This document shows, piece after piece, positions 18,867 to 28,277 of a stretch of 64,000 nucleotides of DNA. The DNA lies in assembly GCF_024753145.1 (NCBI RefSeq), contig NZ_JANUGU010000002.1, positions 372,001 to 436,000 on the forward strand, in the 5' to 3' direction. A program made the position numbers and the translations under genes. Position 1 is the first letter of the stretch, and every line of letters begins with the position of its first letter. The notes below the pieces were generated by a model. The model saw nothing but the letters and a program-made list of their open reading frames with translations. It ran no database searches and was not told the origin of the DNA. This DNA comes from Massilia terrae (GTDB lineage Bacteria; Pseudomonadota; Gammaproteobacteria; Burkholderiales; Burkholderiaceae_D).

Positions 18867-19766
18867 ATGAACACCGCCAACCTGCTCCGTCTCGTCACGC
18901 TCGCCGCCATCTGGGGCGGCTCCTTCCTGTTCATGCGCATCAGCGCGCCCGTGCTCGGCCCCGCCGTGCTGATCGAGTTCCGCGTGCTGCTCGCCGCGAT
19001 CTTCCTGATGCTGGTCGGCCTGGTCCTGCGCAAGCGCGCCGCCCCGCTGAACCTGCGCGAACACTGGAAGCACTACCTGATCCTCGGCTTCTTCAATTCG
19101 GCCCTGCCCTTCCTGCTGTTTGCCTACGGCGCCCAGTTCCTGTCCGCGTCGGTGGAGTCGGTGCTGAACGCGACCGCACCGATGTGGGGCGCGCTCGTCG
19201 GCCTGGTATGGAAGCGCCAGCCGATCAAGGCAAGCACCTTCGCCGGACTTGTGCTGGGCACCGTCGGCGTGGCCGTGCTGGTCGGCTTCGACAGCATCAC
19301 CGCGCAACCGGGCGCCGGGCTGGCGGTGGTCGCGGCACTGGTCGCTGCTTTCTGCTACAGCGTCGCCAGCACCTATGCGCGATCGGCGAAAAGTGTTCCC
19401 GCCTTCGCCAACGCGCACGGGTCGATGTGGGCCTCCGCGCTGCTGGTGCTGCCCGTGCTGCCCTTCTTCCCGCAGCACGGGCCGGCGACCCTGCCGGTGG
19501 TCGGCAGTGTGGTCGCGATCGGCATCCTGTGCAGCGGCATCGCCTACCTGATTTATTTCCGCCTGATCGACGAGATCGGCCCGACTTCCGCGCTCACCGT
19601 CACCTTCCTCAACCCGGTGTTCGGCATCCTGTGGGGCGCGCTGTTCCTCGGCGAGGTGGTCGGCTGGTACACGGTGGTCGGCACCGCCATCGTGCTGTGC
19701 GGGACCGCGCTGGTCACCGGCTTCGTGCCGCGCTTCGGCCGCGCACCGGCGGTCGCGGCGAAGTAG
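18867..19766 (+). CDS. EamA/DMT family permease (first of two)
   Basis: The protein has 299 residues and about ten hydrophobic segments forming two EamA repeats (about 5-140 and 150-290). The start AAIWGGSFLFMRI and the GALFLGEVVGWYTVVGTAIV end are typical of drug/metabolite exporters of this family. The substrate cannot be predicted. The stop codon abuts the start of the AlkA-type glycosylase with no gap, so the two are likely co-transcribed. The link is unlikely to be functional. Confidence 0.88.
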   Translation: MNTANLLRLVTLAAIWGGSFLFMRISAPVLGPAVLIEFRVLLAAIFLMLVGLVLRKRAAPLNLREHWKHYLILGFFNSALPFLLFAYGAQFLSASVESVLNATAPMWGALVGLVWKRQPIKASTFAGLVLGTVGVAVLVGFDSITAQPGAGLAVVAALVAAFCYSVASTYARSAKSVPAFANAHGSMWASALLVLPVLPFFPQHGPATLPVVGSVVAIGILCSGIAYLIYFRLIDEIGPTSALTVTFLNPVFGILWGALFLGEVVGWYTVVGTAIVLCGTALVTGFVPRFGRAPAVAAK

Positions 19767-20636
19767 ATGCATCGTCTGGAGATCGCGCTGCCGGAGGGCT
19801 ACCGCAGCGCCGGGGTATTCGCTTTCCACAGCCGCGACGCCGAGGGTGTGGCGGAAGTGGTCACGCCGGGCCGCATCCGCAAGGCGGTCATGCTCGATGG
19901 GGTGCCGGTGCTGCTGGACGTCGCGATCGATACCAGGGAGGCCCGCTGCACCATCGACTCCGCCACCATGCCCGCCCATGCGCGCGAAGCGTTGGACAGC
20001 ATCCTCGGCCTGCGCATCGATCCCGCGCCCTTCATGGCCGCGTTTGGCGGCGACGACCTGCTCGGCCCCGTGATCCAGCGCCAGCCGGGACTGCGCATCG
20101 TGCAATCGGCCACCGTGTTCGAGGCCCTGACCTGGGCCATCATCGGCCAGCAGATCAACCTGCCGTTCGCGATCGCGCTGCGCCGCACCTTCATCCAGCT
20201 CGGCGCGCGCCGCCATGAATCCGGCATGTGGTGCTATCCGGACGCGGCCGATGTCGCGCGGCTTGAGCTCGATGAGCTCACCACCCGCAAGTTCTCGCGC
20301 GCGAAAGCGGAAACCCTGCTGCGCGTGGCGCGCCTGGTCGACGACGGTGAACTCGTACTCGCCCACGATGACGATCCGGCCCACGCCGCCGGCCAGCTGC
20401 TGGCGGTGAAAGGCATCGGCCCCTGGACCGTGAACTACACGCTGCTGCGCGGTTACGGCTATCCGGACTGCTCGTTGCACGGCGACGTCGCGATCCGCGC
20501 CGCCTTCCAGCGCCTGCTGGGCGAAGCGGACAAGCCGTCCATCGCCCACACCGAAGCGCTGCTGGAAGACTACCGCCCGCACCGCACGATGGCCGCTGCA
20601 TACCTCTGGGCCAGCCTGAACCAGCCCGCGGGCTGA
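19767..20636 (+). CDS. alkA: DNA-3-methyladenine glycosylase II (AlkA-like)
   Basis: AlkA removes alkylated bases from DNA at the start of base-excision repair. The protein has 289 residues. The HhH-GPD core includes TWAIIGQQINLPFA near residue 125 and the hairpin VKGIGPWTVNYTLLRG near 215-230, followed by the candidate catalytic Asp in LHGDVAI (about 241). The N-terminal third matches the AlkA N-domain position. ATG follows the permease stop directly. No Ada regulator is present nearby. Confidence 0.88.
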   Translation: MHRLEIALPEGYRSAGVFAFHSRDAEGVAEVVTPGRIRKAVMLDGVPVLLDVAIDTREARCTIDSATMPAHAREALDSILGLRIDPAPFMAAFGGDDLLGPVIQRQPGLRIVQSATVFEALTWAIIGQQINLPFAIALRRTFIQLGARRHESGMWCYPDAADVARLELDELTTRKFSRAKAETLLRVARLVDDGELVLAHDDDPAHAAGQLLAVKGIGPWTVNYTLLRGYGYPDCSLHGDVAIRAAFQRLLGEADKPSIAHTEALLEDYRPHRTMAAAYLWASLNQPAG

Positions 20637-20712
20637 AGTTTGTTCTAGCGCAAACCCGCGTCCGCGCTTCGTCGGGATACTTTCTCGGTCCGGCCCATGA
20701 GAAAAATCCACG

Positions 20713-21759
20713 ATGAAACTTCTTCGGCTCCTTCTGCTCGCCTCGCTAGCAAGCATCAGCCCGGCGCAGGCCCAACTGATCGCCGACAGTCCGCGCGGCG
20801 CCTATTTCTCGGCCGGCTTCGGCAACGGCAGCATTGACGGACCCGGGGCCGTCGGCTACCGCAATATGCGCTGGCGCGCCTTCGAGTCGCGCATCGGCCG
20901 CGATCTCAATCCGCGCCTCGTGGGCGAAGGCAGCCTCGAAGGCGCGGCGACCGCCCGCATCGATTTCGTCTACTACAACGAAGGCCACCCGGACAACAAC
21001 CACCGCGACGGCTTCGCCCTCCAGCTGAGCTACGCCCGCCGCTTCGGCGAGGCCTTGACGGCGGAACTGTCGGCCGGGCCCTACACCTCGATGAACACGA
21101 CCACGCTTGGCGGCGTGCAGATCGACCAGGCCCGGCGCGGCATGCTGTACAGCGCGGCGCTGCGCTGCGACCTGGGCTGGTGGATGCCCGGCGCCCACCT
21201 CCGCCTGGGCTACAACCACGCGGCGCCGCGCGGCGTGTTCCATTCGGACGCGCTGATGGTCGGCATCGGCCGCCACTTCACCGATGTCCCGCCCTTTCCC
21301 GAAACCGATCTCGCGCGCAGCAAGCTGTGGCTGGGCGGATCGTACGGGCGCGCCTATACCAGCCAGTCCGGCACCCGCGATTCCAACGGCGGCATCCTGG
21401 AAACCAAGCAGTACGGCGGCAAGTGGGCGCTGTCCTTCAGCGCCATCTTCGAAGGCGACGACAAGACGCGCGTCGACCGGCGCGGCATGGCGGCGCAGTT
21501 CTGGTTCGTGCAGCCGCTTACCAAGGCGTGGTCGGCACAGGCCGGCATCGGTCCCTATATTGCCGAGAACCGGCGCGACAACAACCGCACCGGCACCCAT
21601 GGCCTGATTTCACTGCAGTTCGAACGCGCGCTCTCCGACCGCAGCAAGGTCTTCTTCGCCTTTCATCGGGTGAAGAGCTTCCAGGAATCCAATGACCGCG
21701 ACCTGTTCCACCTCGGCCTGCTGACGGCCTTCGGCGCCGGCCAGCACGAGGCCCGCTAA
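20713..21759 (+). CDS. Predicted outer-membrane beta-barrel protein, function unknown
   Basis: The protein has 348 residues with a signal peptide (MKLLRLLLLASLASISPAQA, cleavage near residue 20). The mature part alternates polar and aromatic/hydrophobic residues in short strands (for example AYFSAGFG, ARIDFVYYNEG, LRLGYNH, AQFWFVQPL, LISLQFERAL), as in outer-membrane barrels. Two halves (about 27-190 and 195-345) have a similar strand layout, which could reflect an internal duplication. I do not recognise a named family. It is convergent with the next gene and ends directly against it. Confidence 0.7.
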   Translation: MKLLRLLLLASLASISPAQAQLIADSPRGAYFSAGFGNGSIDGPGAVGYRNMRWRAFESRIGRDLNPRLVGEGSLEGAATARIDFVYYNEGHPDNNHRDGFALQLSYARRFGEALTAELSAGPYTSMNTTTLGGVQIDQARRGMLYSAALRCDLGWWMPGAHLRLGYNHAAPRGVFHSDALMVGIGRHFTDVPPFPETDLARSKLWLGGSYGRAYTSQSGTRDSNGGILETKQYGGKWALSFSAIFEGDDKTRVDRRGMAAQFWFVQPLTKAWSAQAGIGPYIAENRRDNNRTGTHGLISLQFERALSDRSKVFFAFHRVKSFQESNDRDLFHLGLLTAFGAGQHEAR

Positions 21760-22173
21760 TCAGTCCCAGCGCGGCAAACCGTCGAACTGCTGCGCGCCCT
21801 CCCCCGAAAAGCGGATCAACTCGGACAGCGGCACCGTGGCCAGGTTGTCCCGCCCGTAGTGGCCGCCCAGCGCGCTGGGAATCTTGAGGCAATACTTGCG
21901 CCCATCCTTCAGCGGGCCCAGTGTGGTCTCGGCCAGGTGCACCACCTCCGGCATGTACCAGTCGTTCAGGAAAGCCTGGTTGTAGGCCAGCGCATCGAAG
22001 GAGGCCTGGTCTTCCGCCAATGGCTCGCAGCACAGGTCTTGCGGGCGCAGCCGCCAATATCTGCCATCCTCGTCCAGGATGATCAGGTTGCCGAAGTCGT
22101 TTTCACCCAGCACTTCTACAGCGGTCAGTCCGCACCAACCCCATGCCTCGTTAATTTCGTCAACTGTAATCAT
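21760..22173 (-). CDS. DUF1851 / Tdi1-like small acidic protein
   Basis: The protein has 137 residues. ATG 22173 is preceded by GGAG 8 nt upstream and gives the start MITVDEINEAWGWCGL; the frame is open further upstream but lacks coding character. The pattern (Trp-rich start, GNLIILDEDGRYWRLRPQDL, then DWYMPEV near residue 84) resembles the DUF1851 family, which includes the type VI secretion immunity protein Tdi1. No toxin or secretion gene lies near it, so an immunity role is only a possibility; the family also occurs as orphan genes. Confidence 0.6.
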   Translation of the reverse strand: MITVDEINEAWGWCGLTAVEVLGENDFGNLIILDEDGRYWRLRPQDLCCEPLAEDQASFDALAYNQAFLNDWYMPEVVHLAETTLGPLKDGRKYCLKIPSALGGHYGRDNLATVPLSELIRFSGEGAQQFDGLPRWD

Positions 22174-22425
22174 CGAAATTGCTCCGCATCCATGAAAACC
22201 CGGGCCGCAAGCGGCCACAGCGAACTCTTTGACCGCGCCGCCGCGCGACTGTCGCGCTGGCCCGCACGGGCATTGATACAAATCGAGCAGCGAAAGCGAT
22301 TCCTCGCGTCTATAAATGCGCTGCTTCTGAAAGAACTAGGGCCAAAATCCAATTGTGCGCAGGTGTCTCCTGACTAAAATCAAACAAATGCGGACTTGAG
22401 TCCGCCATCGAATAGGAGAGCGCTG

Positions 22426-23127
22426 ATGAAACACCAAATCAACATCGTGCTGGCCGCCGCCACCTTGATCGTCGCAAGCGATGGCTTTGCACATCCACAA
22501 ATGCAATCCCCGAGCGTCCAGGCCAGCCGGCACCAAAGCCAGGCCCAGCAATCCCGCGACAGCGAGCACTGCAACACCATGGCGCGCAAGGAAACCGGCG
22601 TGGATCCCATCGCCATCGCCGCCAACGCGACGCCACTCCAGCCTGGAAAGGGTATCACTAGCACGCCAATCGAAGCGCCGAGTACGGCGATGGGCGCCTC
22701 CGCCGCCGGAACCACCGCGGCCGGCACCGGCGACATGGGCGCCGGCCAGCAGATGGGCAGCACGGCCACTGGTCAAATGAGCAACTCTGGCACTGGACAG
22801 ATGGGCAACACCAGCAGCGGCGAAATGACGGCCTCCGGCAGCGCACAGATGCAAACCGGCACCGGGCAGACGGTCAATTCCAGCAATGCGCAGATGGCCA
22901 CTGCCGGAACGCCGCAAACCGGCACGGCGACGTCGAACAGCAATTGGGCCAGCGGCGCATCGACGGCCGGCAGCACCGGCAGCTCCTCGATGGGCGCCTC
23001 CGCTTCCGGGTCCACTGGCTCCAGCGGCAACCCCATGGCCATGGCCGACAGCGCCGAGGATTACAACCGGGCGTTTTCGCGGTGCATGAGCAGCCGTGGT
23101 TACGTAGTGGGAAGCAACAGTCAATAA
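22426..23127 (+). CDS. Secreted low-complexity Gly/Ser/Thr-rich protein
   Basis: The protein has 233 residues. ATG 22426 follows TAGGAG and gives a signal peptide (hydrophobic to about residue 22, FAHP). After a Gln-rich stretch with a lone Cys near residue 50, residues 85-210 are low complexity: repeated short units such as Q-M-G-N/S-T and T-G-S-S, nearly free of charge. The C-terminal 25 residues (AEDYNRAFSRCMSSRGYVVGSNSQ region) look ordered and contain Cys. I recognise the C-terminal pattern from small exported proteins of Burkholderiales but no function. Confidence 0.65.
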   Translation: MKHQINIVLAAATLIVASDGFAHPQMQSPSVQASRHQSQAQQSRDSEHCNTMARKETGVDPIAIAANATPLQPGKGITSTPIEAPSTAMGASAAGTTAAGTGDMGAGQQMGSTATGQMSNSGTGQMGNTSSGEMTASGSAQMQTGTGQTVNSSNAQMATAGTPQTGTATSNSNWASGASTAGSTGSSSMGASASGSTGSSGNPMAMADSAEDYNRAFSRCMSSRGYVVGSNSQ

Positions 23128-23410
23128 GACACCGCGCGCGGCAGGATGATTTGATACTGCTCAGCGCCGCGGCTGCAACGAACATGAGCGTGCGCTCTCA
23201 AAAGGAGTAGCGGCAGGAAGCTGCCGCCAAACGGAGGGCGCACGCGCCACCTACGCATCCCATCGCTTCACAAAGCTGAAGGCGAGCCCTATGGCCGCCT
23301 GGCGGTCCCCGCGCGACCAAGGTCCAATGTCGGCGCGCGGGGTGTCGCGGCTATGGTGGATCGATGGGCGCACCTGGCGCGCCCGCACCAATTTCGGGAG
23401 GAACACGCCA

Positions 23411-23614
23411 ATGAATATCCGAACACCCGCCTTGCTCGCCGCCGTCCTGCTGGCCGGCTGCTCCTCGATGGGCTACGGCACATCGGGCACGCGCGGCAAC
23501 ACCCAGTCGACGCCCCCGCAGCAAGGACAGCAGCGCGACGATGTCAATGCGGCCGTGCTGCCGCTCGGCCCCGCACACGTTCCTGACGGAAATACTGCAT
23601 GGCGCGCGGGCTGA
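23411..23614 (+). CDS. Small lipoprotein
   Basis: The protein has 67 residues: signal peptide, lipobox LLAGC with the lipidated Cys at about residue 17, then a Gly/Thr/Gln-rich linker and a short C-terminal segment. GGGAGG lies about 10 nt before ATG 23411. The frame is open upstream but that part lacks coding features. A strong hairpin terminator begins 6 nt after the stop, which supports it as a real gene. The function is unknown. Confidence 0.7.
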   Translation: MNIRTPALLAAVLLAGCSSMGYGTSGTRGNTQSTPPQQGQQRDDVNAAVLPLGPAHVPDGNTAWRAG

Positions 23615-23620
23615 AACGAC

Positions 23621-23658
23621 AACGCCGCCGGGCTGTTTCCAGCGCCGGCGGCGTTTTG
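23621..23658 (+). terminator. Terminator of the small lipoprotein gene
   Basis: An 11-bp perfect stem AACGCCGCCGG (23621-23631) and CCGGCGGCGTT (23645-23655) with a 13-nt loop is followed by a short T tract. It lies 4 nt before the 3' end of the oppositely oriented tRNA gene and may also stop transcription from that side. Confidence 0.8.
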
Positions 23659-23662
23659 AATT

Positions 23663-23739
23663 TGGTTGCGGGGACAGGATTTGAACCTGTGACCTTCGGG
23701 TTATGAGCCCGACGAGCTGCCAGACTGCTCCACCCCGCG
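23663..23739 (-). tRNA. Initiator tRNA-fMet (CAT anticodon)
   Basis: A 77-nt cloverleaf with an encoded CCA end. The anticodon is CAT. Two initiator hallmarks are visible: the unpaired C1 opposite A72 at the top of the acceptor stem, and three consecutive G-C pairs in the anticodon stem (GGG/CCC). It is therefore the formyl-Met initiator rather than an elongator tRNA-Met. Confidence 0.97.
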
Positions 23740-23752
23740 TCTGATGCTTTGC

Positions 23753-23781
23753 ATTATACGCCCCCTGGCCAGTTTAGGCAA
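23753..23781 (-). promoter_or_regulatory. Promoter of tRNA-fMet
   Basis: On the minus strand TTGCCT (23781-23776) and TATAAT (23758-23753) are separated by 17 bp, close to the sigma-70 consensus. The -10 box ends 13 nt before the first base of the mature tRNA. Confidence 0.85.
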
Positions 23782-23902
23782 ACTCAATCTCCAGCCGATG
23801 TGCGATTGCAGCAGATCAGGACGTTTTTAGACGCTTCCAGCCCAGCCGCCGCGGCGCCCGCAATCGGTGTAAAGTAGCGCAATACCATTTCTCGCGCTAT
23901 CT

Positions 23903-24484
23903 ATGAAATTTTGTTCCGAGTGCGCCCATCCGGTCGCGCTGGCCATTCCCGAAGGCGACAACCGGCCGCGCTACGTGTGCACGCATTGCGATGCAATTCA
24001 TTACCAGAACCCAAAGCTGGTGATCGGCTCCATTCCCGTCTGGGAGCAGGACGGCGAATTGAAAGTGCTGCTATGCAAACGGGCAATCGAGCCGCGCTAC
24101 GGCTACTGGACGCTGCCGGCCGGCTTCATGGAAAACGAGGAAACAACGGCCGAGGCCGCCGTGCGCGAAACCGAGGAAGAAGCCGGCGCCCATATCGAGA
24201 TTGGCGAACTGTTCACCTTGCTCAACGTGGTCCACGTGCACCAGGTCCACATGTTCTACCTGGCCCGCCTGGTCGACCTTGACTTTGCTCCCGGCATCGA
24301 AAGCCTGGACGTGCGGCTGTTTTCCGAGCGCGACATCCCTTGGGACGAGCTCGCCTTCCCGACCATCCGCACGACGCTGGAACTGTTCTTTGCCGACCGC
24401 GTCAAAGTGCGTGAGGGCGGCAACTACGGTTTCCACAGTCGCGACATCATGCGCCCGATGCGCGCTGCAAGCAGCCCCGGCTGA
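23903..24484 (+). CDS. NUDIX hydrolase with N-terminal zinc ribbon
   Basis: The protein has 193 residues. The N-terminus has a CxxC...CxxC zinc ribbon (CSEC at 4-7 and CTHC near 30-33). The Nudix box runs from GFMENEETTAE to RETEEEAGA, a full match to Gx5Ex7REUxEExGU. Members cleave nucleoside-diphosphate-linked compounds. The zinc ribbon is also seen in NADH pyrophosphatase-type enzymes, but the overall layout is the smaller unassigned type, so the substrate is unknown. It ends 3 nt before aat. Confidence 0.9.
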   Translation: MKFCSECAHPVALAIPEGDNRPRYVCTHCDAIHYQNPKLVIGSIPVWEQDGELKVLLCKRAIEPRYGYWTLPAGFMENEETTAEAAVRETEEEAGAHIEIGELFTLLNVVHVHQVHMFYLARLVDLDFAPGIESLDVRLFSERDIPWDELAFPTIRTTLELFFADRVKVREGGNYGFHSRDIMRPMRAASSPG

Positions 24485-24487
24485 TCC

Positions 24488-25216
24488 ATGATTCCCTGGC
24501 TCGAGACGAATACGCCGTTTCCGGACGTGTCCGAGGCATTGACCATCGACGCGCCGGGCCTGCTCGCGGCCGGCGCCGACCTCTCGGCGGCGCGCCTGTT
24601 ACTTGCCTACCAGAATGGAATCTTTCCATGGTTTTCAGAGGGCCAGCCGATCCTGTGGTGGAGCACCGACCCGCGCATGGTCTTGCACACCGCGCGCTTC
24701 AAGGTCAGCGACAGCCTGCGCAAGACCCTGCGCCGGATCGAGCGCAGCCGGCTGGAGGGCGGCCGCTGGGACGTGCGCTTCGACACCGCCTTCGAATCCG
24801 TAATGCGCGCCTGCGCCGCCCCGCGCCGCGACGGTCCGGGCACCTGGATCTCGGAAGACATCATCGCCGGCTACACCGGCCTGCACCAGCTGGGCTATGC
24901 GCACTCGGCGGAAGTCTGGCTCGATGGCGAACTGGTGGGCGGCGCCTACGGCGTGTGCATCGGCCGCATGTTCTACGGCGAGTCGATGTTCGCGCGCGTG
25001 TCGGACGCGTCCAAGGTGGCGCTGGCCTACCTCGTCGCCTTCCTGCGCGGGCACGGCGTGGAGCTGATCGACTGCCAGCAGGAGACCTCGCACCTGGCCT
25101 CGCTGGGCGCCGCGCCGATCCCGCGCGCGCGCTTCCTGGAGCACCTGCGCGCCGCGATCCGGGAGCCGGCCATCGTCGACTGGGTGGTGGCGCCGCCGCT
25201 GCCACCCGAACGCTGA
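24488..25216 (+). CDS. aat: Leucyl/phenylalanyl-tRNA-protein transferase
   Basis: Aat adds Leu or Phe from tRNA to proteins with N-terminal Arg or Lys, marking them for ClpS/ClpAP degradation. The 242-residue length is typical. Conserved features include the N-terminal FP-rich segment ([14 protein letters not shown]), [21 protein letters not shown], and [18 protein letters not shown]. It is followed 52 nt downstream by bpt, the second leucyl transferase of the bacterial N-degron pathway. Confidence 0.97.
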   Translation: MIPWLETNTPFPDVSEALTIDAPGLLAAGADLSAARLLLAYQNGIFPWFSEGQPILWWSTDPRMVLHTARFKVSDSLRKTLRRIERSRLEGGRWDVRFDTAFESVMRACAAPRRDGPGTWISEDIIAGYTGLHQLGYAHSAEVWLDGELVGGAYGVCIGRMFYGESMFARVSDASKVALAYLVAFLRGHGVELIDCQQETSHLASLGAAPIPRARFLEHLRAAIREPAIVDWVVAPPLPPER

Positions 25217-25268
25217 GAATTACAATCTTTCGCTAGAATGAGCAGAAACGCCGGACCGAGAGCTTTGC

Positions 25269-25997
25269 ATGACGCACCTTAACGACCTGCCTTTTTCGAC
25301 GCTGCAGTTCTACACCACGGCGCCCTACCCGTGCAGCTATCTCGACTCGCGCCAGGCGCGCTCGCAGGTCGCCACTCCCTCGCACCTGATCAACGCCGAC
25401 GTCTATTCGGAGCTCGTCAAGAACGGCTTTCGCCGCAGCGGCATCTTCACCTACCGGCCCTACTGCGACGGCTGCCGCGCCTGCATCCCGGTGCGCGTGC
25501 GCACGGCGGATTTTTCGCCCAGCCGCGGCCAGCGCCGCGCCTGGAAGCGCCATGCCGACCTGGTCGCCATGGTCGCCAACCTGTCGTTCTCGGACGAGCA
25601 CTACGCGCTCTACCTGCGCTACCAGACCACGCGCCATGCCGGCGGCGGCATGGACCAGGACAGCCGCGACCAGTACGCCCAGTTCCTGCTGCAAAGCCGG
25701 GTGAACACGCGGCTGGTGGAGTTCCGCGAGCCGGACGGCACGCTGCGCATGGTGTCGATCATCGACGTGCTGTCAGACGGCCTGTCCTCGGTCTACACCT
25801 TCTTCGACCCCGACGTGCCGGGCGCCTCCTACGGCACCTACAACGTCATGTGGCAGATCGACCAGGCGCACGAACTGGGCCTGCCCTACGTCTACCTCGG
25901 CTACTGGATCGAGCAGAGTCCCAAGATGGCCTACAAGATCAACTTCCGCCCGCTGGAAGCGCGCATCGACGGGGTGTGGGACGTCCTCGATCGCTGA
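25269..25997 (+). CDS. bpt: Aspartate/glutamate leucyltransferase
   Basis: Bpt adds Leu to proteins with N-terminal Asp or Glu, again feeding ClpS-dependent degradation. The 242-residue protein belongs to the Ate1-like family: an N-terminal Cys-containing region ([12 protein letters not shown] and [15 protein letters not shown]) and a GNAT-fold C-terminal half with [15 protein letters not shown] and [14 protein letters not shown]. It sits in the conserved order aat-bpt-pyrD. Confidence 0.95.
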   Translation: MTHLNDLPFSTLQFYTTAPYPCSYLDSRQARSQVATPSHLINADVYSELVKNGFRRSGIFTYRPYCDGCRACIPVRVRTADFSPSRGQRRAWKRHADLVAMVANLSFSDEHYALYLRYQTTRHAGGGMDQDSRDQYAQFLLQSRVNTRLVEFREPDGTLRMVSIIDVLSDGLSSVYTFFDPDVPGASYGTYNVMWQIDQAHELGLPYVYLGYWIEQSPKMAYKINFRPLEARIDGVWDVLDR

Positions 25998-26024
25998 AAG
26001 CGTCGACTAACAAGAGAACACAGG

Positions 26025-26060
26025 GAACGTCGTTCCCGCGCAGGCGGCAACGACGTTCTC
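26025..26060. repeat. Single REP copy
   Basis: One REP copy (GAACGTCGTTCCCGCG, CAGGCG, then GCAACGACGTTCTC) lies between bpt and pyrD. The two outer arms GAACGTCGTT and AACGACGTTC are perfectly complementary over 10 bp, while the inner stem carries one mismatch relative to other copies. Confidence 0.75.
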
Positions 26061-26150
26061 TCTATGTCAGGGCGGTAGCGTCACGCACACGCTGCGCCAC
26101 CTCCGCCCGCCGCGCAAGTTACAATACCGGCCATCCTTCCCGAGCCGCCC

Positions 26151-27188
26151 ATGTCCGACAAACTCCTCTATTCCCTCGCCCGTCCGCTGCTGTTCTCCCT
26201 CGATCCCGAAACAGCCCATAACTTCACCCTGCCCGCGCTGCGCCGCGCCGAGGCGCTGGGACTGCTGCGCCACCACGCGCGTCCCGCCCCGGACCCGCGC
26301 ACCGTCATGGGCATCACCTTCCCCAACCCGGTCGGCCTGGCCGCGGGCCTGGACAAGGATGGCGCCTACATCGACGGCCTGGCCGCGCTGGGCTTCGGCT
26401 TCATCGAGGTCGGCACCGTGACCCCGCGCGGCCAGCCCGGCAACCCGCGTCCGCGCATGTTCCGCCTGCCGCCGGCGCAAGGCATCATCAACCGGATGGG
26501 CTTCAACAACGGCGGCGTCGACGCCTTCGTCGCCAACGTGCAGGCCTCGCGCTTCTACCAGGAGAAGCGCGGCGTGCTGGGCCTGAACATCGGCAAGAAC
26601 GCCGACACCCCGATCGAGCGCGCCGTCGACGACTACCTGACCTGCCTGCGCAAGGTCTACCCCTACGCCAGCTACGTCACGGTCAACATCTCGTCGCCGA
26701 ACACCAAGAACCTGCGCCAGCTGCAAGGCGCATCCGAACTGGATGCCCTGCTCTCCCAGCTCAAGAGCGAGCAAGCGCGCCTCGCCGACCAGCACGGGCG
26801 CTATGTGCCGATCACGCTGAAGATCGCGCCGGATATCGACCTTGACCAGACCCGCAATATCGCCGACGCGCTCCTGCGCCACAAGATCGACGGCGTCATC
26901 GCCACCAACACCACGCTCTCGCGCGACGCCGTCAAGGGCATGGCGCATGGCGAAGAAACCGGCGGCCTGTCGGGCGCGCCGGTGCGCGAACTGTCGAACA
27001 TCGTGGTGCGCGCGCTGAAGCAGGAGCTGGGCGACACCATTCCCATCATCGGTGTCGGCGGCATCATGAACGGCCGCGACGCCAAAGCCAAGATCGACGC
27101 CGGCGCCGCGCTGGTGCAGCTGTACAGCGGCCTGATTTACGCCGGCCCTGCGCTGATCCTCGACGCCGCCGCCGCAATAAAAGGCTGA
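26151..27188 (+). CDS. pyrD: Dihydroorotate dehydrogenase (quinone)
   Basis: PyrD oxidises dihydroorotate to orotate in pyrimidine synthesis and passes electrons to quinone at the inner membrane. The protein has 345 residues with the class 2 N-terminal membrane-associating helix ([21 protein letters not shown]). FMN-binding segments are [13 protein letters not shown] and [11 protein letters not shown]. The class 2 catalytic Ser lies in [12 protein letters not shown]. Confidence 0.97.
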   Translation: MSDKLLYSLARPLLFSLDPETAHNFTLPALRRAEALGLLRHHARPAPDPRTVMGITFPNPVGLAAGLDKDGAYIDGLAALGFGFIEVGTVTPRGQPGNPRPRMFRLPPAQGIINRMGFNNGGVDAFVANVQASRFYQEKRGVLGLNIGKNADTPIERAVDDYLTCLRKVYPYASYVTVNISSPNTKNLRQLQGASELDALLSQLKSEQARLADQHGRYVPITLKIAPDIDLDQTRNIADALLRHKIDGVIATNTTLSRDAVKGMAHGEETGGLSGAPVRELSNIVVRALKQELGDTIPIIGVGGIMNGRDAKAKIDAGAALVQLYSGLIYAGPALILDAAAAIKG

Positions 27189-27218
27189 ATTCGAGGCCTG
27201 AACCACAAGGAGCACAGC

Positions 27219-28265
27219 ATGCAAAAGAACCGTCTCGGCAGGACCGACCTGCACGTGACCCGCGTCTGCCTCGGCACGATGACCTTCGGCCAGCAGAACA
27301 CCGAAACCGACGCCCACAGCCAGCTCGATTACGCGATCGAACGCGGCATCAACTTCATCGACACCGCCGAGATGTACCCGGTGCCGCCGCATCCGGACAC
27401 CCAAGGCGCCACCGAGCGCTTCATCGGCAGCTGGCTGAAAAAGAGCGGCAAGCGCAGCGACATCGTGATCGCCTCGAAGATCGCGGGACCGAACCCGGCG
27501 ATCAACTGGGTGCGCGGCGCGGAGCACAACCATGACGCCGCCAATATCCGCCAGGCCGTCGACGACAGCCTGCGCCGCCTGCAGACCGACTACATCGACC
27601 TGTACCAGCTGCACTGGCCGAGCCGGAACGTGCCGATCTTCGGCGCCAACAGCTTCGATCCGCAGAAGGAGCGGCAGCACGTCGCGGTCGAGCAAACGCT
27701 GGCAGCGCTGGACGAGATGGTCAAGGCGGGCAAGATCCGCCACGTCGGCGTGTCGAACGAGAGCCCGTGGGGCGTGTGCGAATTCATCAAGCAGAGCGAA
27801 GCCAAGGGCCTGCCGCGCATCGCCACCATCCAGAACCTGTACAACCTGACCGCGCGCGCGTTCGAGTCGACGCTGCTGGACGAGGTCTGCTACCGCGAGG
27901 ACGTGAGCCTGCTGGCGTACAGCCCGCTGGCGTTCGGGCAGCTGTCGGCCAAGTACATCGACGATCCGAAGGCGGTGGGCAGGCTGACGATCTTCCCGCC
28001 GACCTGGAGCCCGCGCTACCTGCGGCCCGCGGTGATCGAGGCGACCAAGGAGTACGCGGCGCTGGCACGCGCCAACGGCATGACGCCGGCGCAGATGGCG
28101 CTGGCCTGGTGCTATTCGCGCTGGTTCGTGGCCTCGACCATCATCGGCGCGACCAATCTCGCGCAGCTGAAGGAGAACATCGATGCGGAGCAGGTGAGCC
28201 TGTCGCCGGAGGTGGTGGCCGCGATCGATGCGATTCATGCGAGGTACACCAACCCAGGCCAGTAA
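27219..28265 (+). CDS. Aldo/keto reductase (Tas-like)
   Basis: The protein has 348 residues and a TIM-barrel NADPH-dependent oxidoreductase pattern: GTMTFGQQN near residue 20, FIDTAEMYPVPP with the catalytic Asp and Tyr near 47-52, the catalytic Lys in VIASKIAGP, and YQLHWPSRNVPIFG with the active-site His. The length and MQKNRLGRTDLHV start match the E. coli Tas subgroup. The natural substrate is unknown. It follows pyrD by 30 nt and faces the LysR gene across a REPIN element. Confidence 0.9.
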   Translation: MQKNRLGRTDLHVTRVCLGTMTFGQQNTETDAHSQLDYAIERGINFIDTAEMYPVPPHPDTQGATERFIGSWLKKSGKRSDIVIASKIAGPNPAINWVRGAEHNHDAANIRQAVDDSLRRLQTDYIDLYQLHWPSRNVPIFGANSFDPQKERQHVAVEQTLAALDEMVKAGKIRHVGVSNESPWGVCEFIKQSEAKGLPRIATIQNLYNLTARAFESTLLDEVCYREDVSLLAYSPLAFGQLSAKYIDDPKAVGRLTIFPPTWSPRYLRPAVIEATKEYAALARANGMTPAQMALAWCYSRWFVASTIIGATNLAQLKENIDAEQVSLSPEVVAAIDAIHARYTNPGQ

Positions 28266-28277
28266 GCGTTTATCCGC

